Shown here: one piece after another, positions 50,821 to 61,075 of the stretch
Layout: every line of letters begins with the position of its first letter
Position numbering within the stretch: position 1 is the stretch's first letter
IMG/VR virus record: IMGVR_UViG_3300022205_000001
Coordinates: 64,001-128,000 of that record
Length of the DNA stretch: 64,000 bases
Origin: a virus
Direction: 5' to 3' (one strand)
Position numbers and translations under genes: made by a program
The notes under the pieces: generated by a model
The model's database searches: none
Seen by the model: only the letters and a program-made list of their open reading frames with translations
What the model was told of the DNA's origin: nothing

Positions 50821-51059
50821 TAGTGTTTACCTTTAAGAGACGTAATCTCACCGATAAGTTTCTTGAGTGATTCAATTTCACTTTCTAAAAAAGTGAGACG
50901 TGATTTTGTTTCTTGTGCTTCACGTTTAGCCTGGATAGTCCTACGCCGACCTTCTTTGTATTTTCGCAGTCCATCGGTATCCGTACTGAGGACTGCGTTG
51001 GTTCCCATATCACGCACTAAATCGGTATTTTTGATCTGAACTGTATTTATAGCACCCAT
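50820..51059 (-). CDS. Small coiled-coil protein upstream of the fibre genes
   Basis: A 79-residue protein: a short beta start (GAINTVQIKNTDLVRDMGTN), then one long charged helix (GLRKYKEGRRRTIQAKREAQ, SRLTFLESEIESLKKLIGEI) with heptad spacing of Leu/Ile, so a dimeric or trimeric coiled coil is likely. The ATG at 51057-51059 is preferred over a frame extending 12 codons into the next gene. It is coupled to fibre paralogue D (TAATG). Position suggests a fibre attachment or assembly helper, which is an inference. Confidence 0.65.
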   Translation of the reverse strand: MGAINTVQIKNTDLVRDMGTNAVLSTDTDGLRKYKEGRRRTIQAKREAQETKSRLTFLESEIESLKKLIGEITSLKGKH

Positions 51060-51069
51060 TGGGTACCTC

Positions 51070-54000
51070 TTATGATAGGGACGGGATTGCGACAACCCGG
51101 AAGTCCCTAATTCGCGGTACGCGAGTTGTATCCGTGGTTGTCATGACGATCTTGATTGCAAAGTACTTGAACGAGGTGAACGATCCGTACTGCACCCGAT
51201 CATCGGCCACATTGTCTGATCCAGGAGCATACACATATTCTTTGATATCTTCCTGGTTCAAGGAGACGTTGTTCTGCCCCTTCACGATTGTCATAAGCTG
51301 ATAACCCTTGTTATCAAACGTATCAGAGTCATCGGCTGACAAGATCTTGTAGTATACGTAGATGTTTGCAACGGATGGCTTGTATGCCCCGAAGTATACG
51401 CGGAAGTCTCCGGCATCCATTCCATCGGCTAACGTCACCATACGAGTGATGTATCGCGCTTCTGCCGGTCCCCCTGCTGGCTGATCTTCTCCCATCACCA
51501 CGATGTTTGCGGAAAGCGCAGTGTTTCCACTCAAGGTGATCGTTGGAGTTGTTGTATATCCTGATCCCTCAACATCCACAACAACGTTTGCGAGAATGCT
51601 ATTGTTGCTGTCGATCTGAGTGTTTGCAATGTAGGCATTTGCTCCACTTCCACCCCCACCACTAATGGTCAGTGTCAAGTTGGCAGCGGTTGCCCAGTTG
51701 GTGCTTGAGCTAATAACAACGGCGGAAGAGTTATCCAATCCCAAGTTGTTACACAAGTTCTCAATTGCCAATACAGAAAGACGATCCATGTCTACAATCG
51801 GAGATACGTCACGACTTTCGGAAGACAAGAAAATACGCAACTTGAATGACGATACATCGCTTGTAGCCACACGGCGACCCAACGTATCATCGAAGTAGAC
51901 GTTTTCCTGCAACGGAATTGATCTGTTTTCCTGTTTGACTCCTGTGGCCAACGTTGTAGCAGCTTCCGAGTCAATTGATGTGTTCGGTAGCAACAAGTTT
52001 CCAGCAGTCACATAGTAACAATCCAGTGGCACGTTTGCGCTGATTGGATTTGCTGACGACAACTGGAATTCCAAGTTAGCTTCAACAGTCGAATCAAAGG
52101 TTGCCTTGATCAAACGGAATGTCAAGTCTTCTTCCTGGATCGGGTTCCAGGTTGTCGAGTTCTGTGATTTGAAGAAGACTCCCAAGTATGGCTGTGACGA
52201 AATCAATCGGTCAGTTCCGAGGATCTTGTCTCCCATACGAGAGATATAGACTTCATACTTGACCGAATTGGCCATGAGGACGATGCAATATTCTGCCCCC
52301 TGCTGCAAGTATACTGGACCACTGAAACGAACTTCAGTATAGATTGTTGCGTCATCGAGTGGGTTGTTTCCTGCGGCATAGACGGCAGCCAATTCATCCT
52401 CAGAGACCACGTTGCAGTCTTCTGCATTGATTACGATGTCTGATCCAGGGATAACCTGTGAAGAGTGTGGGAATCCATTCACAACAGGTCGCAATTGCAA
52501 TCCCATTGGAATGTTCGGGTCCACGCTCTTGATCAACAAACGCACCCCGGTCAACATGATACCTGATGGATATTTTTCCTGGTCCACCAAGAAGGTTTGT
52601 GCGAGTGGGTCCCAGTATCCAATCAAACGCTTTCCAACCACCGTATCAGTGACCTTTGTGGTATGGACTGTACGAGTGTCTTCCAACAAGGTGCGCTGAA
52701 TGGTTGGGACACGGGTTGAAATCAACGTGTTTTCTTGTGTCTGCATCATTCCCTGAGCCACATACTTCACGGTTCCGTTTGTACCTGAACCCTCCACACT
52801 TCCATTGAGAGAATCCACAAGTGTGAATGGACGTTCACCTGTACGGAAACTTAACGTATTGCTAGATGGGATGATGAATACGCCGACAGTTTCTCCACGA
52901 TGATCGGTGCGGAATGCACCGATAGAGTATGTCGTTGCAGTATTCGGGGTCGTTGTGAGTGCTGGGCTAAATGTCACATTGCGAGTGACATAATCGAATG
53001 CCGTGATTGTGGATTCTTGACCCAATCCAGCACCAGAGGTGAAGTAGATCTTCTCACCAACGAGGTTCGTATTTGCAATCCCGTTGTTAGCGTTTGCCAT
53101 GTCATGCTGAAGAATGATGCTGCTCAAATTCGGGGCAGTCACGAATCCAGAGAAGTGGTAGTATCCAGAGATACGTGAGTTGGCTCCGCTAGTTTCTCCG
53201 ATTAAGAATGTGGAGTTGGTTGAGTGAACAATGTAGGAGTTGGCCACATTGTCATCATCTCCACCTTGGACTGACACAACTGTTACGTTGCTGTATCCAT
53301 TTTCGTTACGGCTCAATACAACTTGAGCGAAGGCAGTGTTTGCGCCACGAGCCGGGTCGTATACACGAACCGTTTCAGAATCCTGATAATCGTCCTTATA
53401 ACGGACTGTTGGGTTGTTGACTTTGATCACGTTTGGACGGTTGCAGTATGTGGTCACTGCTGTTTCATCGAAGAATGCATAGAGTTGTGTATTCGGGGCG
53501 AACATCTTTCCAAGGAACAGGACGCCGCGTGAACGAATCGTTGGGATAATTGATACGTCAACGACACGGTTTCCGATGGACTGAGTGATCGTCTGAGGAA
53601 CGAATTGAGTTCTTACACCAGTACGCACCTGCTTCTGTGTCACTTCGTCAACTGAACGTTTGACAACGTTTCCGTAGACATTGACGCGGTGCCCCAAGTG
53701 TCCGAGATATCCTCTCCAGCCCGGATTAATGATCTGGTCACTCTTGTGAGTTACACCAGTCCATGTGGTCTGCCATGAATTCCAGACTGTTCCAAATCCA
53801 CTGTTCGGGTTCGATTCAACAGCTTTCGTGATAGCATCCCATGCGTCATTGTCCCCTTCCATGTTTACATGGACATCAGGCAACTGGTTCGTGTCAATCC
53901 AGGTATCGGAAGATGGGTCCAACTTGATGTTTCCAATGAACGATACCGTGTTGAATGGGTTGACATTCACTGCGGCGGATGCAATAGATTGATCCAAGAA

Positions 54001-57000
54001 TGTAGATTCAGTGAACGGTAGAGAGACAAATGCTCCTACACGATCATAGTTCTCTGATCCCGATGGATTGAATTCCAATGCAAGAGATTCAGTTCTGAAT
54101 GGAGGACGTAATTCCTGGTTTTCCTGATCGATTGAGCACTTATAGTCAGTGTTCAATACGTCACCCACACCGTGACCAGTGAATGCATCTACGAGGATAC
54201 CGTTCTTGAAGCGGTTGGCACCAGTATCGTCAGTGATTTCCTGGTTCTTGGCCGCTTGTTCCAAAAGGGTCAAAGAGGTGTAGTATTCAAGTGTGCTGAT
54301 ACGCTGTTCCAATGTTCCGATATCGCGCATCGTGTAGCGGCGGTTATCAGTGTACTTCTGGCGGATATCACGTAACGATGCTGTGTACGGAGGCAATACC
54401 AACGTATACAAGGTCATCGCATTGTCTTTATCCGAAGGAGCAATAGGATTCAATGATGGAAGACCGCGGAGTACTTCAAATACTCGATCACGAGTCAAGA
54501 CAATCTTGTCAACACGAGCCAAGTAGTAGGAGAAGTCTGTTTCAAATGCTTGTCCTGGAATACCAAGGATACATTCGTCATAGATCCCCAAGAAATCTCC
54601 ATCCTGGCGACGAGGACGAAAATCAATACAGTCACGCAACTGATATTCAAATCCTGTGGTCGGTGATGTGTAGGATGGGATATTGGCATAGGTGATGTTG
54701 GCGGACTGGTACGAGTCCACTGTCAAATACCCTTGACCAGAGTGTGCGAGATAGTCTACGTAGACCACCACGTTTCCGGTTGGTCCCGCAACCCCAGGCT
54801 TCAAACGGATAGATGCATGATCGTAGACGTTATCCCTTTGTCCATTATCTAATACGTAGCTGCTGGTCATATCGGCAGCGATTGACACGTTTCCATCGGT
54901 GATGGCATTTCGCCCCGTATCATAGACCTTACGTAAACGAAGAACGTCAGACGTGAAGATGGACTGAGACTTAGATGGATCTTTGAGATTCAACCAGGCT
55001 GCTGAGTTAGCGTAGAATGTGATCTGTGCACCGTTTGCTCCCGATGCCTGAGAGTACCACTGCACCAATCCGTTGTTCGCATCTGGAATCTGGATACCAC
55101 CACTGTTCAATCCACTTGCTACGTTTGCGACTCGTTGGGTCTTGCTACGAATCAAATTGCCGAGCGAGTGTGAGTATGGAAGCTTGACTTTTGCGTAGAC
55201 ATCCGCAGACGAAGCACTGAACATATTGGGAACAGTGATCTGCCATGTCGATGTGTTACTTGTCGTGGTAACGGATACTGAGTTTCCATCTGGATTACCG
55301 GACGAAAAGTTAATGACCTGGTTGTTGGCAATTGGAGATCCAGTGTTGTTACGAACAACGACAAGAAGATTATCCATTGCGTCAGACCCAGACAACGGAG
55401 CACCGTTGACCGCAGAGGTAATACCTGCTGCGCTTGTGATTGTTGCTACGTTCTGAGTGAACTGTACACCAGTGTAGGCTTTGAATCCATAGTATTCACT
55501 ATTCGTAAGAGGAGTTCCGCCAACCACATCTTGTGGTGCAATGAAGGCATACGGAAGTTCCAATATTGCTCGGTTGAATCCTGTATCAGAGAGATAGGCT
55601 CCACGGTATGCGTCTTCCGCCAATGAATACTTGCTGCTAGTTGCAACATCCATCTTTGTCGAAAAGACGTGCTGGTTTGTGGTCGTGTTTGCATAGACGA
55701 TAGATTCTGCATCCTTGAATTCGTAGTCAAGGCGGAATCGAGTCATGGTACCAGGGATACCGAATGAGAATTCATCTCCTGCTTCCAACGTAGCTTTGTT
55801 GTTCGGTCCATCATAGGAACCGATAACGTGTGTTTCTGAAAGAGAGGAGCCAGCGTTTGTGGTGATAGTAAGTTTGACACCAACATACGCATTAGACACA
55901 ACGGAGAAGTTCGGTGCCAAGTATATGGTATTTGCTGTTCCTGTTGCAGAACAGTTGCAGACTAAACTTTCTCCAATGTTCGCATCGATGGTATAGGCTC
56001 TCCAAACACCAGTCGAAATGGAGGTTGCATTTGCGCCAGTTTGATAATCCAATGCACGAATCTTGACAGTTCCAATGACGGTATTCGTAGCTGCGGCCGC
56101 ATTGGATACATTGATATCAGCGTGAGCCACACAATGGATTGTACCAACCTGGAGGGTCTTAAATGGGATTGGACCTGCCATGTTCGTGACTTCAAGCCAA
56201 TTCTGATAATCGATAGTCGTATTGTAGTTCGTGACGTTTGCGACATCGCGGGCTCGTTCTGCCTTAATGTAATATGGAGCGAGCGTTTCAAATTCATATC
56301 CCTGGACATAGGCTTTTCCAGGCTCAACAACGATGTTGAATGCGTTAGCATACGTCTCGTGAGGTTCTGTAGCAATCTTGAATGGACGAACCGTGAATGA
56401 TCCAGATTGGTCATTCGTGCGACGAGCAAGAGTATCTTCCAAGACTGAATAGGTTGGATAGACAATCTTCTTTGTCAGGTTACCATCTTCAACCCGAAGC
56501 AATTCAATGAATTTGGCATCATCATCAGACGTGAGTGAACGTTTTGTAAGCGTGAGGGAGATCTTATAGCGATCTGCTCCAGGTGCCTGATAATTCGTAG
56601 CCCCCAATGCAGGGTCAAGGAGGGTTGTGTCGTCAATAGCGGTAACGATGGATTCTTCCTTTTCCAATCCGATACGATAGGAAGGAGTGGTTCTGTATGC
56701 ATCGAGGATTACCGTTTGTGGGGAAACTTGAACGAAGTATCCATCAACAAAGAAAACTCCAGTGTCAATACTGCAAATAGAGGAGTTCCCAACAATCGTG
56801 TTACTGGTGACCCCAGTGAGCCCAGACAAACTACCAAGGATACTGACAGATGCCGTATTATCATCGGTAGAGATTGGGTTGACAGCAGCAATATTGAAGG
56901 TCTGTCCCGATGTGTACTTAATAACCAGGGTGACTGGTGTGGTCAACGTAGCTTCTTGGGCGGCGATAACATAAGCGCGGACACCTTCTCCATCACCGTC

Positions 57001-57297
57001 CACAATGAATTTTCCAATATAATCATTGATATCAACAGATTCGCCATTTGGGTCAGTGGATTCAACACAGACATACTTGGTCTTGCTTGTTTCCAACATG
57101 GTCTGGCCACCAGTGACGATGGAACCATTCTGGAAAACGTTACGAGCGAATTTGGCGACTTGATCCTGAAGGATTGTCTGACTTTGCGTTAATTCACGAG
57201 CCTGAACAGGAAAACTTGGACGATACAGGATTTTGTGGAAGTTCTTTGATTCGTCAAAATCGTCGTAGTAAGGGCTCTGAGAGATATCGATTGCCAT
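51070..57297 (-). CDS. Very large tail structural protein, DUF4815-type (2075 residues)
   Basis: The largest gene in the window. The N-terminal block SPYYDDFDESKNFHKILYRP, then FPVQARELTQSQTILQDQVA and FARNVFQNGSIVTGGQ, is the DUF4815 domain found in environmental T4-like phages. IAYNFSG-like parts are absent; instead GYEFETLAPYYIKAERARDV and DCIDFRPRRQDGDFLG follow the family. The middle contains many beta segments. A GSGYTTTPTITLSG module lies near residues 1877-1935, similar to segments in gp6 and gp8. Lying between gp8 and the fibres, it probably occupies the place of T4 gp9/gp10, linking baseplate and fibres. A TATAAATA late promoter is 33 bases upstream. Confidence 0.85.
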   Translation of the reverse strand: MAIDISQSPYYDDFDESKNFHKILYRPSFPVQARELTQSQTILQDQVAKFARNVFQNGSIVTGGQTMLETSKTKYVCVESTDPNGESVDINDYIGKFIVDGDGEGVRAYVIAAQEATLTTPVTLVIKYTSGQTFNIAAVNPISTDDNTASVSILGSLSGLTGVTSNTIVGNSSICSIDTGVFFVDGYFVQVSPQTVILDAYRTTPSYRIGLEKEESIVTAIDDTTLLDPALGATNYQAPGADRYKISLTLTKRSLTSDDDAKFIELLRVEDGNLTKKIVYPTYSVLEDTLARRTNDQSGSFTVRPFKIATEPHETYANAFNIVVEPGKAYVQGYEFETLAPYYIKAERARDVANVTNYNTTIDYQNWLEVTNMAGPIPFKTLQVGTIHCVAHADINVSNAAAATNTVIGTVKIRALDYQTGANATSISTGVWRAYTIDANIGESLVCNCSATGTANTIYLAPNFSVVSNAYVGVKLTITTNAGSSLSETHVIGSYDGPNNKATLEAGDEFSFGIPGTMTRFRLDYEFKDAESIVYANTTTNQHVFSTKMDVATSSKYSLAEDAYRGAYLSDTGFNRAILELPYAFIAPQDVVGGTPLTNSEYYGFKAYTGVQFTQNVATITSAAGITSAVNGAPLSGSDAMDNLLVVVRNNTGSPIANNQVINFSSGNPDGNSVSVTTTSNTSTWQITVPNMFSASSADVYAKVKLPYSHSLGNLIRSKTQRVANVASGLNSGGIQIPDANNGLVQWYSQASGANGAQITFYANSAAWLNLKDPSKSQSIFTSDVLRLRKVYDTGRNAITDGNVSIAADMTSSYVLDNGQRDNVYDHASIRLKPGVAGPTGNVVVYVDYLAHSGQGYLTVDSYQSANITYANIPSYTSPTTGFEYQLRDCIDFRPRRQDGDFLGIYDECILGIPGQAFETDFSYYLARVDKIVLTRDRVFEVLRGLPSLNPIAPSDKDNAMTLYTLVLPPYTASLRDIRQKYTDNRRYTMRDIGTLEQRISTLEYYTSLTLLEQAAKNQEITDDTGANRFKNGILVDAFTGHGVGDVLNTDYKCSIDQENQELRPPFRTESLALEFNPSGSENYDRVGAFVSLPFTESTFLDQSIASAAVNVNPFNTVSFIGNIKLDPSSDTWIDTNQLPDVHVNMEGDNDAWDAITKAVESNPNSGFGTVWNSWQTTWTGVTHKSDQIINPGWRGYLGHLGHRVNVYGNVVKRSVDEVTQKQVRTGVRTQFVPQTITQSIGNRVVDVSIIPTIRSRGVLFLGKMFAPNTQLYAFFDETAVTTYCNRPNVIKVNNPTVRYKDDYQDSETVRVYDPARGANTAFAQVVLSRNENGYSNVTVVSVQGGDDDNVANSYIVHSTNSTFLIGETSGANSRISGYYHFSGFVTAPNLSSIILQHDMANANNGIANTNLVGEKIYFTSGAGLGQESTITAFDYVTRNVTFSPALTTTPNTATTYSIGAFRTDHRGETVGVFIIPSSNTLSFRTGERPFTLVDSLNGSVEGSGTNGTVKYVAQGMMQTQENTLISTRVPTIQRTLLEDTRTVHTTKVTDTVVGKRLIGYWDPLAQTFLVDQEKYPSGIMLTGVRLLIKSVDPNIPMGLQLRPVVNGFPHSSQVIPGSDIVINAEDCNVVSEDELAAVYAAGNNPLDDATIYTEVRFSGPVYLQQGAEYCIVLMANSVKYEVYISRMGDKILGTDRLISSQPYLGVFFKSQNSTTWNPIQEEDLTFRLIKATFDSTVEANLEFQLSSANPISANVPLDCYYVTAGNLLLPNTSIDSEAATTLATGVKQENRSIPLQENVYFDDTLGRRVATSDVSSFKLRIFLSSESRDVSPIVDMDRLSVLAIENLCNNLGLDNSSAVVISSSTNWATAANLTLTISGGGGSGANAYIANTQIDSNNSILANVVVDVEGSGYTTTPTITLSGNTALSANIVVMGEDQPAGGPAEARYITRMVTLADGMDAGDFRVYFGAYKPSVANIYVYYKILSADDSDTFDNKGYQLMTIVKGQNNVSLNQEDIKEYVYAPGSDNVADDRVQYGSFTSFKYFAIKIVMTTTDTTRVPRIRDFRVVAIPSLS

Positions 57298-57329
57298 GTG
57301 TTAGTCCATCTCCTATAAAGTAATAAAAC

Positions 57330-57337
57330 TATTTATA
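57330..57337 (-). promoter_or_regulatory. T4-type late promoter (TATAAATA) before the DUF4815 gene
   Basis: Exact TATAAATA on the minus strand in the 44-base gap after gp8, 33 bases before the ATG at 57297. Confidence 0.75.
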
Positions 57338-57341
57338 TGTG

Positions 57342-58688
57342 TTATTGAAATCCTATGACCAGCTTAACTGACTCTGCTTGTCCTGTTACTCGTATAACCG
57401 GGGCTCGATTTTCGACGTAAATGATATCTCCCGTTTCACATTCCAAATCTGGGTCAGTGTATGAAATTACTGTCCGTGAAATACCAGACGATGCTCCAAT
57501 GAGCAATGCTCCCGTTACCGGAGTTCCCTGACGATTCACACATTCAACGGCATTTGTCATGATATCCAATACATTTGCGGAGAATGTGGAATTAGATGCC
57601 GCATTGCCCTGGTATATCAGTTCGTCTTTTGTATATGAGGGTCCAGACGTGAGAATAATCTGGGTTGACATCGAAACTGCAATATTTGCGTTTGCGTGAG
57701 ATACCGCACTGCTTTCCCCATATTTATGTGGTCTCAATAGGACTGCAACTTGACGGAAATCGTTGTTTGCATTGATTTTCCCACCCTCTGTTGAGTCAGT
57801 TTCCCCAATCTTCACAGCAATCATAATTGTGTTTGCGCCCAATTCTCTTGCTGGATTGAATCCATGCCCACCATACGGCGACAAGACCATGCGAACATTT
57901 GCGCCCGATCCCGATCCAGCAATTGTAGTACGTGCGTTCTGGCGGGTATACCCTGATCCACGGTTTGTCAATGAAATAGAAGAAATGTTTCCATTAGCAT
58001 GAACATTGACACTTGCATTGCCGCTTGACCCTGATCCTGTGATCGTAATTGTTGTATTGGTATTGGAATACCCCGACCCTTCTGATACGAGCACTAAGCG
58101 CGAAATTGCCCCTGCGACTAAGTTATTTGCGTATCCAAAGTAAGATGCTGACTGTGAAAATGGAACTGGAATCCAGTCTGTTGTTAAAAATTTACTCGTT
58201 GCTGGAACCTTATAGAGATACTTCCAAGTGTATCCATCGCCCGTTGTGGTAAACCCATTAGCTACCGTGTAGTTATTCGCAGGCTCGATAGTCGAGAGTG
58301 CACCATTCGCATTATCGATACACTTGTACACATTCCCACTTGACGTATACACATACAACGAATTGGCGGCGTACAGTTGCGACTGGGTATTCTGGGCATC
58401 ATCATATTGGGTATAGACGATATTGGCTGCCCAGTTTCTTCGTGGAATAACAAGAAAAATATCGTTCCCTGTGATCTTTTTTCCACCGATAAAATCGTTA
58501 TGAGTGACAAAACGTGATACTTCAGTATCATCGATAGCTATCGCATTGTCTCCGTTTGCCCATGCTTCAGGTTTACCGAGCATGATGTACCCAACGGAAG
58601 CACCGTTTGCAGTGGTCACGAAACTATCGTAGAAAATGAAAGCTTTTTCGTATCCTAGTGTATATGACACATTTGAGTAATTCGGCAT
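57342..58688 (-). CDS. 8: Baseplate wedge protein gp8
   Basis: A 448-residue protein; T4 gp8 has 334. Despite low overall similarity, key segments agree in order: YEKAFIFYDSFVTTANGASV with KPEAWANGDNAIAID, FLVIPRRNWA (T4 AVIPRRDWG), SLYVYTSSGNVYKCID, GDGYTWKYLYKVP (T4 GDGYVWEYLFEIP) and the C-terminal GDIIYVENRAPVI (T4 GEMIYMENRPPII). Residues about 194-267 are an insert of two Gly-rich units (EGSGYSNTNTTITITG and NRGSGYTRQNARTTIAG), which explains most of the extra length. GTGAGGA sets the start; a late promoter motif is 21 bases upstream. Confidence 0.92.
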   Translation of the reverse strand: MPNYSNVSYTLGYEKAFIFYDSFVTTANGASVGYIMLGKPEAWANGDNAIAIDDTEVSRFVTHNDFIGGKKITGNDIFLVIPRRNWAANIVYTQYDDAQNTQSQLYAANSLYVYTSSGNVYKCIDNANGALSTIEPANNYTVANGFTTTGDGYTWKYLYKVPATSKFLTTDWIPVPFSQSASYFGYANNLVAGAISRLVLVSEGSGYSNTNTTITITGSGSSGNASVNVHANGNISSISLTNRGSGYTRQNARTTIAGSGSGANVRMVLSPYGGHGFNPARELGANTIMIAVKIGETDSTEGGKINANNDFRQVAVLLRPHKYGESSAVSHANANIAVSMSTQIILTSGPSYTKDELIYQGNAASNSTFSANVLDIMTNAVECVNRQGTPVTGALLIGASSGISRTVISYTDPDLECETGDIIYVENRAPVIRVTGQAESVKLVIGFQ

Positions 58689-58708
58689 AGTTCCTCACCC
58701 GTTAAGGG

Positions 58709-58716
58709 TATTTATA
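58709..58716 (-). promoter_or_regulatory. T4-type late promoter (TATAAATA) before gp8
   Basis: Exact TATAAATA on the minus strand in the 33-base gap after the gp7-like gene, about 20 bases before the gp8 ATG. Confidence 0.72.
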
Positions 58717-58721
58717 CGTGG

Positions 58722-61073
58722 TTAAGAAGAGGATTGATAGGTATTTGCTATGTTCACCTGTGGTGGAGTACCTGTAACCGATATCTCTTCGTTGATCAGA
58801 TATTCTCCGCGCAATTGCATACCAGCAGGGTGCAATAAGTCTTTCAAAATTGACTTATACTTACTGAGTTCTGTTTCAGATCGAATAATGTAGGAGTAGG
58901 TGCTGTAGTACCCACCACTCTCCAACCGCTGGTCTGAACTTAAAAATCCTTCTGTTGTTGAGAAACGTCCAGGAGCCGTAAATAGATTGCTCAACATGAT
59001 CGCAACCGCAGTGGCTTTTCCGTTCCCCTTCGTTGAGAGATCGATTGTTGGAGCAGACTGATACCCATATCCATGACTAGTGATACGGATGGAACGAATC
59101 TTCCCTACAGGTTCTTGCGTCTGTGATGATAATTCAAACTCAGCCCCACCGGACAACACCAATTCTGCTAAAATATTTGCTCCTGAGGCAAATGGATTGT
59201 TCGATGTAACATGCACAGTCGGTAGCGCATTTTGACGGTAATTCATCCCTCCGATAAAGTATCGACCATACACTCCCATCTTTCGATTTGTGGAGGTTCG
59301 CGTGAGCGCCGTATTAACAATCAAATGGGTATCATTGGTGATCGATGTGACATAGCTCGATTCACTGTTGATTTCGATTCGGTCATTCGCAAACAATTCT
59401 GTGGTAAAGTATGTTCCCGTACCAATAACTTCCGTGTTGGAGACAGAAGGAGTTACATTCACTGTTCCGGTGACACGAGAGGGTCTAAAATTGACAGTCT
59501 TGATCCCACTATTCGCAACATGGAGGCTTGTAACTTCCGCAGCCGCACCAATCCCAATTCCTACACCAGGAATGTTCTCAAAGGAGACTTCATCCCCAAC
59601 TTGATAGTTAACGCCCCCATTTGTTACATTCATCTTTCCAAGAATGCCGAACCAGTTTAATGTGACATTCGCAGTAGCAACGTTTCCGTTTGCAGTATTA
59701 CCAGTCACCGTGACAACTAAAGGATCAACAGCTAAAGTTGGTGCAGTATTGAACACGGCGGTGCTGCTAGTGATGATCAACTCTGTAATTGGACCCAAAC
59801 GCTCAACTGAATATTTTCCGAGAATGAAATCAGTAAATGCGGTGCTCATAACAGTGTTCGCATTCTCAGACAGCCCAGGTGGGAAATAGTAATTGCTATC
59901 AGACATTGTGGTGTTCGCCCACAGCGATAACACATCCTGGACAATCGGATATGAATTTGGATGCACCGCTTCCGAGGTATCCACACTCAAGACGTAGGCA
60001 TTCAATCCTGTATTTGGCAGTGATGTGATGTATGCGGGTTGACCAATTTGATATCCCACTCCACCAGTTACGACACGAATATTTGAAATCAGTGCAGTGA
60101 ATACGGAGTCAACAATAGCAGTCGCAGAATTCTGTGGAAATCCTCCGGTAATCGTGACCACATCACCGACGTTGTAGGATTGTCCCCCGTTCGTGATTTC
60201 AATGTCGATCAAATATGATATCAGTCGAGCGTAAATATCCACATATAGACCATTGTCTACATCATAGGTCCATCGCCCACGGAGCACTTCTGATTGTGAA
60301 AATGTGCCAAGGGGATTGCTAACCAAAAGGTCTAATTGAGTAACTTCATCAGCAATGATTTCCTGTAATGATTCTGTGACAGCAGATGCCCCTGATGTTT
60401 GTCCGTTGAAACGAACAATGATTTCGCGGTTTGCAAACAGATCAATGAGGTCCGATCCACTGTATGTGACTTTTATAACCACATTGGAAGCAGGCGCACT
60501 ATCGAAAATGATGTACGGTTCATTGGGGGAATGTCGATATCCTGATGATTGTAAGACTCCATCCAAATACACAGTCGCATCGGCACCACGCGAGTCATCT
60601 AATGCCCGAAAACGTGTTGTTGTGCCATCCCCCGTTTGAATCGTCCACATCGTCGGATCAAGACGAAGAGAAGTCATATTGACCCATCCACTACTCGATG
60701 CACGAAGCACACTGGTGTGCGGGTAATACACTTCGATATTCTGCCCATACAAAAGACGGAACAAGAGTTTTATGGATTTCTCCGTACCCTTTGACCGATA
60801 GAGTTCTTTTGCATGTTGAATGAAGAACGTTGGGTTACTGAGTTGAGCAGACGAGAACAATGGAAGGAACTGGTTGATGAAATAACTTTCAAAGTCATCT
60901 AATGTTTCATCGAGGTCAATAGCATCAGGAAGAGACTTACTCAAGTTCATCACTTGCCCAGACGAATCCATCCATGCGTAGTAGGCTTCTACGAATGCAA
61001 CAAAGGTGTCATAGTTGCTTCTGATAAATTCAGGAAGCTGTTGTCGAATGAGTAATGAGACTGTATTAGCCAT
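58722..61073 (-). CDS. Baseplate wedge protein, gp7-like by position
   Basis: A 783-residue protein between gp6 and gp8, where T4 has gp7 (1032 residues). The N-terminal 120 residues (QLPEFIRSNYDTFVAFVEAY, then FLPLFSSAQLSNPTFFIQHA and LYRSKGTEKSIKLLFRLLYG) are a recurrent block of environmental T4-like baseplate proteins. The rest is beta-rich and modular: GGQSYNVGDVVTITGG near 290, GGVGYQIGQPAYITS near 345, GGVNYQVGDEVSF near 482, a GTGTYFTTELFANDRIEIN module near 533-600, and HGYGYQSAPTIDLS near 665. Direct similarity to T4 gp7 is not visible, so the name rests on synteny. Confidence 0.68.
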   Translation of the reverse strand: MANTVSLLIRQQLPEFIRSNYDTFVAFVEAYYAWMDSSGQVMNLSKSLPDAIDLDETLDDFESYFINQFLPLFSSAQLSNPTFFIQHAKELYRSKGTEKSIKLLFRLLYGQNIEVYYPHTSVLRASSSGWVNMTSLRLDPTMWTIQTGDGTTTRFRALDDSRGADATVYLDGVLQSSGYRHSPNEPYIIFDSAPASNVVIKVTYSGSDLIDLFANREIIVRFNGQTSGASAVTESLQEIIADEVTQLDLLVSNPLGTFSQSEVLRGRWTYDVDNGLYVDIYARLISYLIDIEITNGGQSYNVGDVVTITGGFPQNSATAIVDSVFTALISNIRVVTGGVGYQIGQPAYITSLPNTGLNAYVLSVDTSEAVHPNSYPIVQDVLSLWANTTMSDSNYYFPPGLSENANTVMSTAFTDFILGKYSVERLGPITELIITSSTAVFNTAPTLAVDPLVVTVTGNTANGNVATANVTLNWFGILGKMNVTNGGVNYQVGDEVSFENIPGVGIGIGAAAEVTSLHVANSGIKTVNFRPSRVTGTVNVTPSVSNTEVIGTGTYFTTELFANDRIEINSESSYVTSITNDTHLIVNTALTRTSTNRKMGVYGRYFIGGMNYRQNALPTVHVTSNNPFASGANILAELVLSGGAEFELSSQTQEPVGKIRSIRITSHGYGYQSAPTIDLSTKGNGKATAVAIMLSNLFTAPGRFSTTEGFLSSDQRLESGGYYSTYSYIIRSETELSKYKSILKDLLHPAGMQLRGEYLINEEISVTGTPPQVNIANTYQSSS

Positions 61074-61075
61074 AG

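Noticed and set aside
49955-50836. Two plus-strand open frames opposite the repeat region of fibre paralogue D
   Set aside because: They mirror the Asn/Thr-rich repeats of the minus-strand gene and read as low-complexity Val/Ala-rich sequence; every other gene here is on the minus strand.
51044-51051. Exact TATAAATA at the start of the 79-residue coiled-coil gene
   Set aside because: It lies inside codons 3-6 of that gene, so it cannot serve it; it could drive fibre paralogue D, but with a leader over 200 bases the case is weak.
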